A stretch of 64,000 nucleotides of DNA from JAODBQ01 sp047602055 (GCA_047602055.1 JASGIG010000001.1:1240001-1304000), one strand, 5' to 3'; numbered from the stretch's first letter, positions 36,088-44,457 are shown. The notes: a model not told the origin generated them from the sequence alone. Translations and numbers: made by a program.

Positions 36088-36924
36088 ATGGCCATCCGCA
36101 TCCGCAAGCCAACGTCCCCTGGCCGTCGCTTCCAGACGACCTCGGACTTCAAGGACATCACCAAGACGACGCCGGAGCGCACCCTGCTCGCCCCGGCGCC
36201 CAAGAGCGGTGGGCGCAACGCCTACGGCCGCAAGACCGCCCGCCACCGTGGCGGCGGCCACAAGCGCCAGTACCGCATCATCGACTTCAAGCGCGTCAAG
36301 GACGGCGTCACCGCCAAGGTCGCGGCCATCGAGTACGACCCGAACCGCACCTGCCGCATCGCCCTGCTGCACTACGCCGACGGCGAGAAGGCGTACATCC
36401 TCGCCCCCAAGGGCCTGACCGTCGGCGCCCACGTGTCGAGCGGCCAGGGCGCCGACATCAAGCCGGGCAACGCCCTGCCGCTGCGCTACATCCCCGTCGG
36501 CACCACGGTGCACAACGTCGAGCTGCGCCCCGGCGGCGGCGGCAAGATGGCCCGCTCGGCCGGCATGGCCGTGCAGCTCGTCGCCAAGGAAGGCGACTTC
36601 GCCACGCTGCGCCTGCCGTCCACGGAGATGCGCCGCGTGCTCATCGACTGCCGGGCCACCGTCGGCGAGGTCGGCAACAGCGAGCACGAGCTCACCAAGA
36701 TCGGCAAGGCCGGTCGCAACCGTTGGAAGGGCGTGCGCCCGCAGACCCGTGGCGTCGCCATGAACCCCGTCGACCACCCGCTCGGTGGTGGCGAGGGCCG
36801 CACGTCGGGTGGCCGCCCGGCCGTGTCGCCGTGGGGCAAGCCCGAGGGCCGCACCCGCAACAAGAACAAGCCGTCGCAGCAGCTGATCGTGCGCCGTCGC
36901 CGCACGTCGAAGGGCCGGAGGTAA
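36088..36924 (+). CDS. rplB: 50S ribosomal protein L2
   Basis: Largest 50S protein, needed for subunit joining and peptidyl transfer. The 278-aa length is normal. It shows KSGGRNAYGRKTARHRGGGH near the N-terminus, the RNA-binding core, and GVAMNPVDHPLGGGEGRTSG with the conserved His of the C-terminal loop, ending in a basic tail RRRRTSKGRR. Spacing to neighbours is 7 and 6 bases, as in a tight operon. Confidence 0.98.
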   Translation: MAIRIRKPTSPGRRFQTTSDFKDITKTTPERTLLAPAPKSGGRNAYGRKTARHRGGGHKRQYRIIDFKRVKDGVTAKVAAIEYDPNRTCRIALLHYADGEKAYILAPKGLTVGAHVSSGQGADIKPGNALPLRYIPVGTTVHNVELRPGGGGKMARSAGMAVQLVAKEGDFATLRLPSTEMRRVLIDCRATVGEVGNSEHELTKIGKAGRNRWKGVRPQTRGVAMNPVDHPLGGGEGRTSGGRPAVSPWGKPEGRTRNKNKPSQQLIVRRRRTSKGRR

Positions 36925-36930
36925 GCCGCA

Positions 36931-37215
36931 ATGTCCCGCAGCCTGAAGAAGGGCCCGTTCGTCGACGACCACCTCCTCAAGAAGGTGGATGCGCAGAACG
37001 CCGCCGGCGAGCGCAAGGTCATCAAGACCTGGAGCCGTCGCAGCACGATCATCCCGGACATGGTCGGCCACACCATCGCCGTCCACGACGGTCGCAAGCA
37101 CGTGCCGGTGTACGTCACCGAGAGCATGGTCGGTCACAAGCTGGGCGAGTTCAGCCCGACGCGGACCTTCAAGTACCACGCCGGCCAGGAGAAGAACACG
37201 AAGGGTCGCCGCTGA
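36931..37215 (+). CDS. rpsS: 30S ribosomal protein S19
   Basis: 30S head protein contacting S13. At 94 aa it is full length, with SRSLKKGPFVDDHLLKKV, IKTWSRRSTIIPDMVGHTI and GHKLGEFSPTRTFKYHAG. It follows rplB by 6 bases. The 82-base gap to rplV (37216-37297) has no gene and contains a GC-rich stretch related to the window's intergenic repeats. Confidence 0.98.
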   Translation: MSRSLKKGPFVDDHLLKKVDAQNAAGERKVIKTWSRRSTIIPDMVGHTIAVHDGRKHVPVYVTESMVGHKLGEFSPTRTFKYHAGQEKNTKGRR

Positions 37216-37297
37216 TGAACGAGCGGAGCGAAGTTCATGACGTTACGGCTTCGGCTGCGCAGCAGCCGAGTCACGAGACGAGCCGGAGGTTCGTCCC

Positions 37298-38245
37298 GTG
37301 ACCGGCCCGAAGCTGAACGAGGCGAGCTTCGTCGCCGGTGAGTCCACCGGCACGAAGGCCACCGCCAAGTACATCCACTCGTCGGCCTACAAGGCCCGCG
37401 AGGTGCTCGACCTGATCCGCGGCCTGCCGGTGCGCCGCGCCGACGAGGTGCTGCAGTTCACCGATCGCTCGGTGAGCGTCACCATCCGCAAGGTGCTCGC
37501 CAGCGCCGTGGCCAACGCCCAGCACAACGACGAGCTCGACCCGGAGACGTTGTTCGTCAAGGCGTGCTTCGCCGACGAGGGCCCGACGCTGAAGCGCTTC
37601 ACCCCGCGGGCCCGTGGCCGCGCCGGGCGGATCCGCAAGCGGACCAGCCACATCACGATCGTCCTCGGCGTGCTCGACGACGACCGCCTCGAGATCGTCC
37701 AGGCCCGCGAGGCCCGGCGCACCGCCGCCGGTCGCCGTCGCCGTGGCGCCGCCGCCACGCCGGCGTCGTCGCGTGCGGCCCGCGTCGAGCGCAGCCGCCA
37801 GCGCGCCGCCGAACTGCGTGGCGAGGGTGGTGCGACCACCGAGTCGACCGAGGACGAGCAGCTGCCCGCAGGCGCAGCCCGGCCGAACGAGGACGGCTCG
37901 GCGCCGGAGGGCTTCGAGATCAAGGGCAACGCCGACTCGATGCTGTACCACGTGCCCGGCAGCCGGTTCTACGACCAGACGGTCGCCGAGGTCTGGTTCG
38001 CCACCGCCGAGGACGCCGAGGCCGCCGGCTACCAGCTCCCCAAGAGCCAGCGCGACGACGCAGACGAGGACGATTCCCCCATCGCCAGCGCCGACGAGCC
38101 AAAAGACATCACCACCGGCGACAGCACGACGACCGAGGCCGCAGGCGGCGAGGGAAGCGCCAGCGACGAGCCGCACGCGGCGCGAGGCGAAAGCGAAGCG
38201 GACGCCGAGCCCGCAGCAGGCGCGGACGCCGAGGAGGACAAGTAA
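37298..38245 (+). CDS. rplV: 50S ribosomal protein L22 with long C-terminal extension
   Basis: L22 lines the exit tunnel. Residues about 15-130 are canonical: AKYIHSSAYKAREVLDLIRG, ADEVLQF and RFTPRARGRAGRIRKRTSHI (tunnel hairpin). The protein is 315 aa, against 110-150 usually. It adds a basic helix-like stretch (about 140-175), an acidic linker, the L4-shared domain GFEIKGNADSMLYHVPGSRF...EDAEAAGYQLP (about 200-248) and a highly acidic tail of about 65 residues. GGAGG lies 9 bases before the GTG at 37298. The stop overlaps rpsC by one base (TAATG). Confidence 0.96.
   Translation: MTGPKLNEASFVAGESTGTKATAKYIHSSAYKAREVLDLIRGLPVRRADEVLQFTDRSVSVTIRKVLASAVANAQHNDELDPETLFVKACFADEGPTLKRFTPRARGRAGRIRKRTSHITIVLGVLDDDRLEIVQAREARRTAAGRRRRGAAATPASSRAARVERSRQRAAELRGEGGATTESTEDEQLPAGAARPNEDGSAPEGFEIKGNADSMLYHVPGSRFYDQTVAEVWFATAEDAEAAGYQLPKSQRDDADEDDSPIASADEPKDITTGDSTTTEAAGGEGSASDEPHAARGESEADAEPAAGADAEEDK
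37892..38058. repeat. duplicated domain-coding segment (in rplV)
   Basis: Partner of 35614-35780 in rplD. The high DNA identity in silent positions points to recent duplication or gene conversion between the two ribosomal genes. Confidence 0.88.
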
Positions 38246-39114
38246 TGGGTCAGAAGATCAATCCCTACGGGTTCCGCCTCGGCGTCACCACCGATTGGAA
38301 GAGCCGCTGGTTCTCCGAGCGCGAGTACAAGGACTATCTCACCGAGGACTGGAAGATCCGCCGTGCGCTGATGGCGCGGCTGGAGAGCGCCGCGGTCAGC
38401 CGGATCGAGATCGAGCGCACCCGTGACAAGGTCCGCGTCGACATCCACACCGCCCGCCCCGGCATCGTCATCGGTCGCCGTGGCGCCCAGGCCGACGAGC
38501 TGCGTGCGCTGCTCACCAAGATCACCGGCAACCCGCGGGTCCAGCTGAACATCGTCGAGATCAAGTCCCCCGAGCTCGACGCCGCGCTGATCGCTCAGGG
38601 CGTCGCCGACCAGCTGGTCAACCGCATCGCCTTCCGCCGGGCGATGAAGCGCGCCGTGCAGAACGCGCAAAAGGCTGGCGCCCTCGGCATCCGCGTCCAG
38701 TGCTCGGGCCGCCTCGGCGGCGCCGAGATGAGCCGCACCGAGTGGTACCGCGAGGGTCGCGTGCCGTTGCACACGCTGCGGGCCGACATCGACTACGGCA
38801 TGCGCGAGGCCCGCACCTCCAGCGGCCGCGTCGGCGTCAAGGTGTGGATCTACAAGGGCGACATCGTTCCCTACAAGGCAGCCAGCGACGAGAAGATCGC
38901 CCGCGAGGCGGCCATGGCGGTCGGTGAGACGTCTGGTCAGGCCCGCCGCGTCGTGTCGTCGGCCGGGCGTCGTCCCGCCGAGGGCGAAGCCGAGGCGACG
39001 CCGCTCGTCAAGGAAGCCGATCCCGAGCTGGAGAAGCTGCTCGACGAGGAGGAGGAGATCGCTCGCCGCACCCATGCCGGGTCGGAAGCGCCCCACTTCC
39101 GAGGGGAGGACTGA
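38245..39114 (+). CDS. rpsC: 30S ribosomal protein S3
   Basis: 30S protein at the mRNA entry. The 289-aa product has MGQKINPYGFRLGVTTDWKS, the KH domain with IHTARPGIVIGRRG (GXXG loop) and the C-terminal domain with GIRVQCSGRLGGAEMSRTEW and DIDYG. The last 60 residues form an acidic extension (ADPELEKLLDEEEEIAR), longer than in E. coli but of a kind seen in actinobacteria. The start is coupled to rplV through TAATG. Confidence 0.97.
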   Translation: MGQKINPYGFRLGVTTDWKSRWFSEREYKDYLTEDWKIRRALMARLESAAVSRIEIERTRDKVRVDIHTARPGIVIGRRGAQADELRALLTKITGNPRVQLNIVEIKSPELDAALIAQGVADQLVNRIAFRRAMKRAVQNAQKAGALGIRVQCSGRLGGAEMSRTEWYREGRVPLHTLRADIDYGMREARTSSGRVGVKVWIYKGDIVPYKAASDEKIAREAAMAVGETSGQARRVVSSAGRRPAEGEAEATPLVKEADPELEKLLDEEEEIARRTHAGSEAPHFRGED

Positions 39115-39142
39115 GTGGGCGCAGCGAACGAGGTCCACGACC

Positions 39143-39194
39143 GAGCGAGCGCCAGCGAGCCGGGCGTCGATGGGGTCCGGGGGCGCAGCCCCCG
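39143..39194. repeat. intergenic hairpin repeat, copy A
   Basis: GAGCGAGCGCCAGCGAGCCG followed by a GTCGATGGGGTC-like spacer and the hairpin CGGGGG-CGCAG-CCCCCG (39178-39194), in the 99-base gap between rpsC and rplP. Same layout as 50501-50552. Confidence 0.8.
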
Positions 39195-39213
39195 AGTGAG
39201 AGGAGTCTGACCG

Positions 39214-39630
39214 ATGCTGATGCCCCGCAAGGTCGCCCACCGCAAGCACCACCGCGGCCGCACCGCTGGCATGACCAAGGGCGGCGAGACGCTGTCGTTC
39301 GGTGAGTACGGGATCCAGGCGCTCGAGCCCGGTTGGCTCACCGCCCGCCAGATCGAGGCCGCACGTATCGCCATGACCCGCGCCATCAAGCGTGGTGGCA
39401 AGGTGTGGATCAACATCTTCCCGGACAAGCCGGTCACCAAGAAGCCGGCCGAGACCCGCATGGGCTCCGGCAAGGGCAACCCCGAGCTGTGGGTTGCCGT
39501 CGTCAAGCCCGGCCGGGTGCTGTTCGAGCTGTCGTTCCCCAACGAGGAGCAGGCCAAGGCCGCCTTGAACAAGGCCGTCCAGAAGCTGCCGATCAAGGCC
39601 CGCGTGATCACCCGCGAGGAGGTGTACTGA
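39214..39630 (+). CDS. rplP: 50S ribosomal protein L16
   Basis: 50S protein near the A site. Normal at 138 aa: MLMPRKVAHRKHHRGRTAG, LEPGWLTARQIEAARIAMTR and RMGSGKGNPELWVAVVKPG. GAGAGGAG lies about 10 bases before the ATG. The preceding 99-base gap, unusually wide for this operon, holds a hairpin repeat. rpmC starts one base after its stop. Confidence 0.98.
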   Translation: MLMPRKVAHRKHHRGRTAGMTKGGETLSFGEYGIQALEPGWLTARQIEAARIAMTRAIKRGGKVWINIFPDKPVTKKPAETRMGSGKGNPELWVAVVKPGRVLFELSFPNEEQAKAALNKAVQKLPIKARVITREEVY

Positions 39631-39631
39631 G

Positions 39632-39850
39632 ATGGCCGCGAAGACCAACACCGAGCTCGAGGAGCTCGGCATCGAGGCCCTCATCGAGGAGCTGCGCGCC
39701 ACGAAGCAGGAGGCGCTGAACCTGCGCTTCCGCAACGCCACCGGGTCGCTCGACAACAACGCCGAGATCCGCACGGTGCGCAAGCAGATCGCCCGCATCA
39801 ACACCCACATCCGCCAGCGCGAGATCGCCGCTGCCGAGGCAGGCAACTGA
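39632..39850 (+). CDS. rpmC: 50S ribosomal protein L29
   Basis: Small exit-tunnel rim protein, 72 aa, two long helices: ELEELGIEALIEELRATKQ, ALNLRFRNATGSLDNN and EIRTVRKQIARINTHIRQRE. It sits between rplP and rpsQ with gaps of 1 and 2 bases, the standard operon position. Confidence 0.97.
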   Translation: MAAKTNTELEELGIEALIEELRATKQEALNLRFRNATGSLDNNAEIRTVRKQIARINTHIRQREIAAAEAGN

Positions 39851-39852
39851 CA

Positions 39853-40152
39853 ATGAGTGACGTCGAAACCAACGCAACACCGGCGAGCGAGGCAACGCCC
39901 GCCCGCAACGCCCGCAAGGTCCGTGAGGGCACGGTCATCTCCAACAAGGCCGACAAGACGCTGACCGTCGCCGTCATCGAGCGGGTCCGTCACGCCAAGT
40001 ACGCCAAGTTCGTGCTGCGCACCAAGAAGCTGTACGTCCACGACGAGGCCAACGACGCCAACATCGGCGACAAGGTCCGCGTCATGGAGACCCGCCCGCT
40101 GAGCAAGACCAAGAGCTGGCGGCTGGTGGAGATCCTGGAGAGGGCCAAGTAG
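39853..40152 (+). CDS. rpsQ: 30S ribosomal protein S17
   Basis: 16S rRNA-binding protein of OB fold, 99 aa. A variable N-terminus of about 18 residues precedes NARKVREGTVISNKADKTL and RVRHAKYAKFVLRTKKLYVH, with DKVRVMETRPLSKTKSWRLV at the end. It lies 2 bases from each neighbour. Confidence 0.97.
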   Translation: MSDVETNATPASEATPARNARKVREGTVISNKADKTLTVAVIERVRHAKYAKFVLRTKKLYVHDEANDANIGDKVRVMETRPLSKTKSWRLVEILERAK

Positions 40153-40154
40153 CC

Positions 40155-40523
40155 ATGATCCAACAGGAATCCCGTCTCCGGGTTGCCGACAACAGCGGCG
40201 CCAAGGAGGTGCTGTGCATCAAGGTGCTCGGCGGCACCCGCCGTCGCTATGCGGGCATCGGCGACATCTTCGTCGCCACCGTCAAGGACGCCATCCCCGG
40301 CGCCGGCGTGAAGAAGGGGGACGTCGTCAAGTGCGTCGTCGTCCGCACGAAGAAGGAGCGGCGCCGTCCCGACGGCAGCTACATCCGCTTCGACGAGAAC
40401 GCCGCCGTGATCATCAAGGACGACCTCACCCCGCGCGGCACGCGCATCTTCGGCCCCGTCGGCCGCGAGCTGCGCGACAAGCGGTTCATGAGGATCGTCT
40501 CACTCGCCCCCGAGGTGATCTGA
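40155..40523 (+). CDS. rplN: 50S ribosomal protein L14
   Basis: 50S protein at the subunit interface and target of RsfS. The 122-aa length is exact: MIQQESRLRVADNSGAKEVL, GDIFVATVKDAIPGAGVKKG and RGTRIFGPVGRELRDKRFMR. First gene of the classical spc operon, here continuous with S10. Confidence 0.98.
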   Translation: MIQQESRLRVADNSGAKEVLCIKVLGGTRRRYAGIGDIFVATVKDAIPGAGVKKGDVVKCVVVRTKKERRRPDGSYIRFDENAAVIIKDDLTPRGTRIFGPVGRELRDKRFMRIVSLAPEVI

Positions 40524-40524
40524 G

Positions 40525-40830
40525 ATGAAGTTGAAGAAGGGCGACAACGTCGTGGTCATCGCCGGCAAGGACAAGGGCACCGAGGGCGAGATCGTCCGCG
40601 TGCTCCCCGCCGACAACAAGGTGATCGTGAACGGTGTGAACCGCGCCAAGAAGCACGCCAAGCCGAACAAGGTCCAGCAGCAGGGCGGGATCATCGACAA
40701 GGACATGCCGATCGACGCCAGCAACGTGATGCTCGTCCACAAGGGCAAGCCCACCCGCGTCGGCTACAAGATCCAGGACGACGGCACCAAGGTGCGCGTC
40801 GCCAAGCGCACCGGTGAGGTGATCTCATGA
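40525..40830 (+). CDS. rplX: 50S ribosomal protein L24
   Basis: Assembly initiator of the 50S subunit, 101 aa. The KOW motif is KKGDNVVVIAGKDKGTEGEI, followed by VNRAKKHAKPN and GYKIQDDGTKVRVAKRTGEV. One base after rplN; overlaps rplE by four (ATGA). Confidence 0.97.
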   Translation: MKLKKGDNVVVIAGKDKGTEGEIVRVLPADNKVIVNGVNRAKKHAKPNKVQQQGGIIDKDMPIDASNVMLVHKGKPTRVGYKIQDDGTKVRVAKRTGEVIS

Positions 40831-41489
40831 GCGACACCGCCGTCATCGAGACGCCGCGTCTCAAGCAGAAGTACCAGAGCGAGGTGAAGGCCGCGCTCAA
40901 GCAGCAGCTCGGCCTGGCCAACGTGATGCAGGTGCCGACGCTGGACAAGATCGTCATCAACATGGGCGTCGGCCGGGCCACCCAGCAGCCGTCGCTGCTG
41001 GAGGGCGCCGTGCGCGACCTCACCGCGATCAGCGGGCAGAAGCCGATCATCACCAAGGCCGGCAAGTCCATCGCCGGCTTCAAGCTGCGCGAAGGCCAGT
41101 CGATCGGGTGCAAGGTGACGCTGCGCGGCGACCGGATGTGGGAGTTCCTCGACCGGTTGATCGCCATCGCCATCCCCCGCATCCGTGACTTCCGAGGCCT
41201 GCCGGCCACCAGCTGGGACGGCCGGGGCAACTACACGTTCGGCCTCAACGAGCAGACCGTGTTCCCGGAGATCGACTACGACAAGGTCGACTCGCCCCGC
41301 GGCATGGACATCACCCTGGTGACCACGGCCACCACCAACGACCAGGGCAAGGCCCTCCTCGACGCGTTCGGCTTCCCGTTCCAGCGCGCCGACCAGGCCG
41401 ACACCACCCCTCGCAAGCCCAAGCGCCGTGGCGGACAGTTCCGCGGTGGCAAGGGTGGACCCGCCAAGTCGGCGAAGAAGAAGAAGTGA
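40827..41489 (+). CDS. rplE: 50S ribosomal protein L5 with basic tail
   Basis: 5S rRNA-binding protein of the central protuberance. Core motifs: MQVPTLDKIVINMGVGRATQ, GQKPIITKAGKSIAGFKLRE, FRGLPATSWDGRGNYTFGL and RGMDITLVTTATT. At 220 aa it is about 35 longer than usual; the extra C-terminus (PRKPKRRGGQFRGGKGG...KKKK) is strongly basic and probably binds rRNA. Coupled to rplX by a four-base overlap. Confidence 0.96.
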   Translation: MSDTAVIETPRLKQKYQSEVKAALKQQLGLANVMQVPTLDKIVINMGVGRATQQPSLLEGAVRDLTAISGQKPIITKAGKSIAGFKLREGQSIGCKVTLRGDRMWEFLDRLIAIAIPRIRDFRGLPATSWDGRGNYTFGLNEQTVFPEIDYDKVDSPRGMDITLVTTATTNDQGKALLDAFGFPFQRADQADTTPRKPKRRGGQFRGGKGGPAKSAKKKK

Positions 41490-41502
41490 CGGAGCACTCG
41501 AC

Positions 41503-41688
41503 ATGGCCAAGAAGTCGCTGATCAACAAGTCGAACGCCACGCCGAAGTACAAGGTGCGCGGCTACACCCGCTGCCGTCGCTGCGGCCGGTCGCGTTCGGT
41601 GTTCCGGAAGTTCGGCCTGTGCCGCGTCTGCCTGCGGGAGATGGCCCACGCGGGCGAGATCCCCGGGCTGACCAAGGCGAGCTGGTGA
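41503..41688 (+). CDS. rpsZ: 30S ribosomal protein S14, zinc-binding type
   Basis: Short, zinc-containing S14 of 61 aa. The metal ligands are Cys24, Cys27, Cys40 and Cys43 (RCRRCG...LCRVC). This is the type usual in Gram-positive operons; the longer zinc-free paralogue, used in some actinobacteria under zinc limitation, is not in this window. The ATG at 41503 follows a GGAG 8 bases upstream. Confidence 0.97.
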   Translation: MAKKSLINKSNATPKYKVRGYTRCRRCGRSRSVFRKFGLCRVCLREMAHAGEIPGLTKASW

Positions 41689-41698
41689 GGAGGAACCG

Positions 41699-42100
41699 AT
41701 GCTGACCGATCCCATCGCCGACATGCTCACCCGCATCCGCAACGCCAACACGGCGATGCACGACGAGGTGCGCATGCCGTCCTCCAAGCAGAAGGTCGCG
41801 CTCGCCGCGATCCTCGAGAAGGAGGGCTACATCCAGGGCTTCACCGTCGCCCCGTCCACCACGGGCCCCGGCGACGTGCTGACGATCTCGATGAAGTACT
41901 CCGCCGACCGTGCCCGCACCATCGCCGGCCTGCGGCGCATCTCCACCCCCGGCCTGCGGGTCTACCGCAAGAGCGACGCCGTGCCGCGCGTCCTCGGTGG
42001 CCTCGGGGTGGCCGTCCTGTCCACCAGCCAGGGGCTCATGACCGACCGTGAGGCGCGCCAGCGCAAGGTCGGCGGCGAAGTCCTCTGCTACGTCTGGTAA
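41699..42100 (+). CDS. rpsH: 30S ribosomal protein S8
   Basis: Central 16S rRNA-binding protein and spc operon repressor in E. coli. At 133 aa: DPIADMLTRIRNANTAMHDE, MPSSKQKVALAAILEKEGYI and the C-terminal signature GLGVAVLSTSQGLMTDREAR. GAGGAGGAA lies just before the ATG, an excellent Shine-Dalgarno. Confidence 0.98.
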   Translation: MLTDPIADMLTRIRNANTAMHDEVRMPSSKQKVALAAILEKEGYIQGFTVAPSTTGPGDVLTISMKYSADRARTIAGLRRISTPGLRVYRKSDAVPRVLGGLGVAVLSTSQGLMTDREARQRKVGGEVLCYVW

Positions 42101-42110
42101 GGAGCCGCGC

Positions 42111-42668
42111 ATGTCCCGCATCGGCAAGACCCCGATCAACGTGCCCGTCGGCGTCGACGTCACCATCAACGGTGCCGACGTCACCGTGAAGGGCCCGAAG
42201 GGCACCCTCAGCCGCACCATCCCCGGCGCGATCACCGTGCGCAGCGAGGCCGGCGACGGCGGCGTGTCGACGCTGCTCGTCGAGCGGCCCGACGACGAGC
42301 GCGAGAACCGCTCGCTGCACGGCCTCAGCCGCACGCTGGTGTCGAACATGGTCGTCGGCGTCACCGACGGCTTCGCCAAGGAGCTGGAGATCATCGGCGT
42401 CGGCTACCGCGCCGAGGCCACCAGCCCGACGTCGCTGCGCCTCGCGCTCGGCTACAGCCACCCGGTGATCGTCGCCGCCCCCGACGGCATCACGTTCGAG
42501 TGCCCGACGCAGACCCGGGTCGTCGTCCGCGGCATCGACAAGGAGGTCGTCGGCCAGGTGGCCGCGAACATCCGCGCCGTCCGCAAGCCCGAGCCGTACA
42601 AGGGCAAGGGCGTGCGTTACCTCGGCGAGAAGGTCCTCCGCAAAGCCGGCAAGACCGGCAAGAAGTGA
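42111..42668 (+). CDS. rplF: 50S ribosomal protein L6
   Basis: 50S protein of two repeated alpha/beta domains, 185 aa: MSRIGKTPINVPVGVDVTIN, VKGPKGTLSRTIP, GVGYRAEATSP and KPEPYKGKGVRYLGEKVLRK. AAGGAG precedes the ATG at 42111. The 33-base gap to rplR carries a short imperfect copy of the gene's own 3' end (AAGACC/ACCAAGAAGTGA-like), perhaps slippage. Confidence 0.97.
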   Translation: MSRIGKTPINVPVGVDVTINGADVTVKGPKGTLSRTIPGAITVRSEAGDGGVSTLLVERPDDERENRSLHGLSRTLVSNMVVGVTDGFAKELEIIGVGYRAEATSPTSLRLALGYSHPVIVAAPDGITFECPTQTRVVVRGIDKEVVGQVAANIRAVRKPEPYKGKGVRYLGEKVLRKAGKTGKK

Positions 42669-42701
42669 CGTCGGCAAGACACCAAGAAGTGAGCCACTGA
42701 G

Positions 42702-43070
42702 ATGAGCAACATCGCCAGCAAGCGGCGCGAGGGCCGGATCACCCGCCACCGTCGCGTCCGCAAGAAGATCCACGGCACCGCGGCCCGCCCGCGCCTGGCC
42801 GTGTTCCGGTCGAACAAGCACCTCAGCGTGCAGGTGATCGACGACGACGCCGGCCGGACGCTGGCGTCGGCCAGCACGGGCGAGGCCGACCAGCGCAGCA
42901 CGGGCAACGGCTCGACCGTCGCCGCGGCGGCGCGCGTCGGCACGCTCATCGCCGAGCGGGCCAAGGCCGCCGGCGTCACCCAGGTCGTGTTCGACCGAGG
43001 TGGCTTCCTCTACCACGGGCGCATCGCCGCGGTCGCCGCGGCCGCCCGCGACGCAGGTTTGGAGTTCTGA
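42702..43070 (+). CDS. rplR: 50S ribosomal protein L18
   Basis: 5S rRNA-binding protein, 122 aa: RITRHRRVRKKIHGTAARPR, LAVFRSNKHLSVQVIDDDAG and VVFDRGGFLYHGRIAAVAAA. The stop overlaps the rpsE start by one base (TGATG). Confidence 0.98.
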   Translation: MSNIASKRREGRITRHRRVRKKIHGTAARPRLAVFRSNKHLSVQVIDDDAGRTLASASTGEADQRSTGNGSTVAAAARVGTLIAERAKAAGVTQVVFDRGGFLYHGRIAAVAAAARDAGLEF

Positions 43071-43663
43071 TGGCAGGTCCCAGCAACTACGGCAACCAGC
43101 AGTACCAGCGCGAGCCGGACCCGAGCGGTCTGCGCGAGTCGCGGGTCATCGCCATCAACCGCGTCGCCAAGGTCGTCAAGGGTGGCCGGCGGTTCTCGTT
43201 CACCGCGCTCGTGGTGATCGGCGACGGCAACGGCCGCGTCGGCCTCGGCTACGGCAAGGCCAAGGAGGTGCCGCTGGCGATCCAGAAGGGCACCGAGGAG
43301 GCCAAGAAGAACCTGTTCGAGGTCCCGCTCGCCGGCTCGACGATCACCCACCCGATCATCGGCGTCACCGGCGCCGGCCGGGTGCTGATGAAGCCGGCGG
43401 CCGCCGGCACCGGCGTCATCGCCGGCGGCGCGGCCCGGATCATCCTCGAGGAGGCCGGGGTCCACGACGTGCTGTGCAAGTCGCTCGGCTCGTCGAACGC
43501 GATCAACGTCGCCCGGGCGACGATCAACGGCCTGCAATCGCTGCAGCGCCCGGAGGACGTCGCCGCCCGCCGCGGCCTGCCCGCCGACTCGTTCGTGCCC
43601 AAGGGCATGCTCAACGCGTACAACGAGCGCCGCAAGCGCGTCGCCGCCGGGGAGACCCACTGA
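43070..43663 (+). CDS. rpsE: 30S ribosomal protein S5
   Basis: 30S protein important for decoding fidelity. At 197 aa it has a somewhat long polar N-terminus, then ESRVIAINRVAKVVKGGRRF, SFTALVVIGDGNGRVGLGYG (dsRNA-binding-like fold), AGSTITHPIIGVTGAGRVLM and SLGSSNAINVARATINGL. It is coupled at both ends by one-base overlaps with rplR and rpmD. Confidence 0.98.
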   Translation: MAGPSNYGNQQYQREPDPSGLRESRVIAINRVAKVVKGGRRFSFTALVVIGDGNGRVGLGYGKAKEVPLAIQKGTEEAKKNLFEVPLAGSTITHPIIGVTGAGRVLMKPAAAGTGVIAGGAARIILEEAGVHDVLCKSLGSSNAINVARATINGLQSLQRPEDVAARRGLPADSFVPKGMLNAYNERRKRVAAGETH

Positions 43664-43884
43664 TGAGCCAGACGCAACGCCAACCGGTTCAGCGTTCCGC
43701 TGACCCGGGCACCCTGACCGTCACCCAGGTGCGGTCCAGCATCGCCAACAAGCCGAAGACCCGCGGCACGATGCGCGCCCTCGGGCTGCGCAAGATCGGC
43801 GACAGCAACGTCCTGCCCGACCGCCCGGAGATCCGCGGCATGCTCGCTCGCGTGCCGCATCTCGTGTCGGTCGTCGAGAACTGA
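43663..43884 (+). CDS. rpmD: 50S ribosomal protein L30
   Basis: Small 50S protein, 73 aa. A 15-residue Gln/Arg-rich N-terminal extension precedes LTVTQVRSSIANKPKTRGTM, RALGLRKIGDSNVLPD and the end RGMLARVPHLVSVVE. It starts inside the rpsE stop (TGATG). The 43-base gap before rplO contains GAAGGAG. Confidence 0.96.
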   Translation: MSQTQRQPVQRSADPGTLTVTQVRSSIANKPKTRGTMRALGLRKIGDSNVLPDRPEIRGMLARVPHLVSVVEN

Positions 43885-43927
43885 CCTCGCCGCAGGCGAG
43901 CCAACGAGAACGAAGGAGACCGCTGTC

Positions 43928-44422
43928 ATGCGCGTCGACGAGCTCGCCCCGGCACCCGGGGCCCACAAGTCCAAGAAGCGGGTCGGCCGTGGCATCGGCG
44001 GCAAGGGCGGCAAGACGGCCGGCGCCGGCACCAAGGGCCAGCAGGCCCGCGGTCGCGGCAAGGTCGCCCGTGGCTTCGAAGGTGGCCAGACCGGCCTGAA
44101 GATGCGCGTGCCGAAGCTGAAGGGGTTCAACAACCCGTTCCGCGTCGAGTACAGCCCGGTGAACCTCGACCAGATTGCCGCCCTCGGCGTCGACGCGGTC
44201 GATCCGGACGTGCTCGTCGAGCGCGGCCTGGTCCGCAAGGGCAGCCTGGTCAAGGTGCTCGCCCGGGGCGAGATCGCCGTCGCCGTGCACGTCACCGCGC
44301 ACGCCGTGTCGAAGGCCGCCGACAGTGCCATCACCGCGGTGGGCGGTAGCGTCACCGTGCTGCCCCTGCCCTACAAGCAGGGCCGCCCGCCCGTGCAGGG
44401 CAACCAGTTCGCCAACCGCTGA
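43928..44422 (+). CDS. rplO: 50S ribosomal protein L15
   Basis: Late-assembling 50S protein, 164 aa: HKSKKRVGRGIGGKGGKTAG, GQQARGRGKVARGFEGGQ and RVPKLKGFNNPFRVEYSPVN, then a C-terminal globular part ending LPYKQGRPPVQGNQFANR. The N-terminal third is Gly/Lys-rich and disordered in the free protein. Confidence 0.97.
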   Translation: MRVDELAPAPGAHKSKKRVGRGIGGKGGKTAGAGTKGQQARGRGKVARGFEGGQTGLKMRVPKLKGFNNPFRVEYSPVNLDQIAALGVDAVDPDVLVERGLVRKGSLVKVLARGEIAVAVHVTAHAVSKAADSAITAVGGSVTVLPLPYKQGRPPVQGNQFANR

Positions 44423-44457
44423 ACTGACTTCCCGAACGTCACCAGGAGAACAGCGCG

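Noticed and set aside
37216..37297. Small gene between rpsS and rplV
   Set aside because: The ATG at 37215 region opens only a short polar frame without conservation; the stretch resembles the window's intergenic repeat material.
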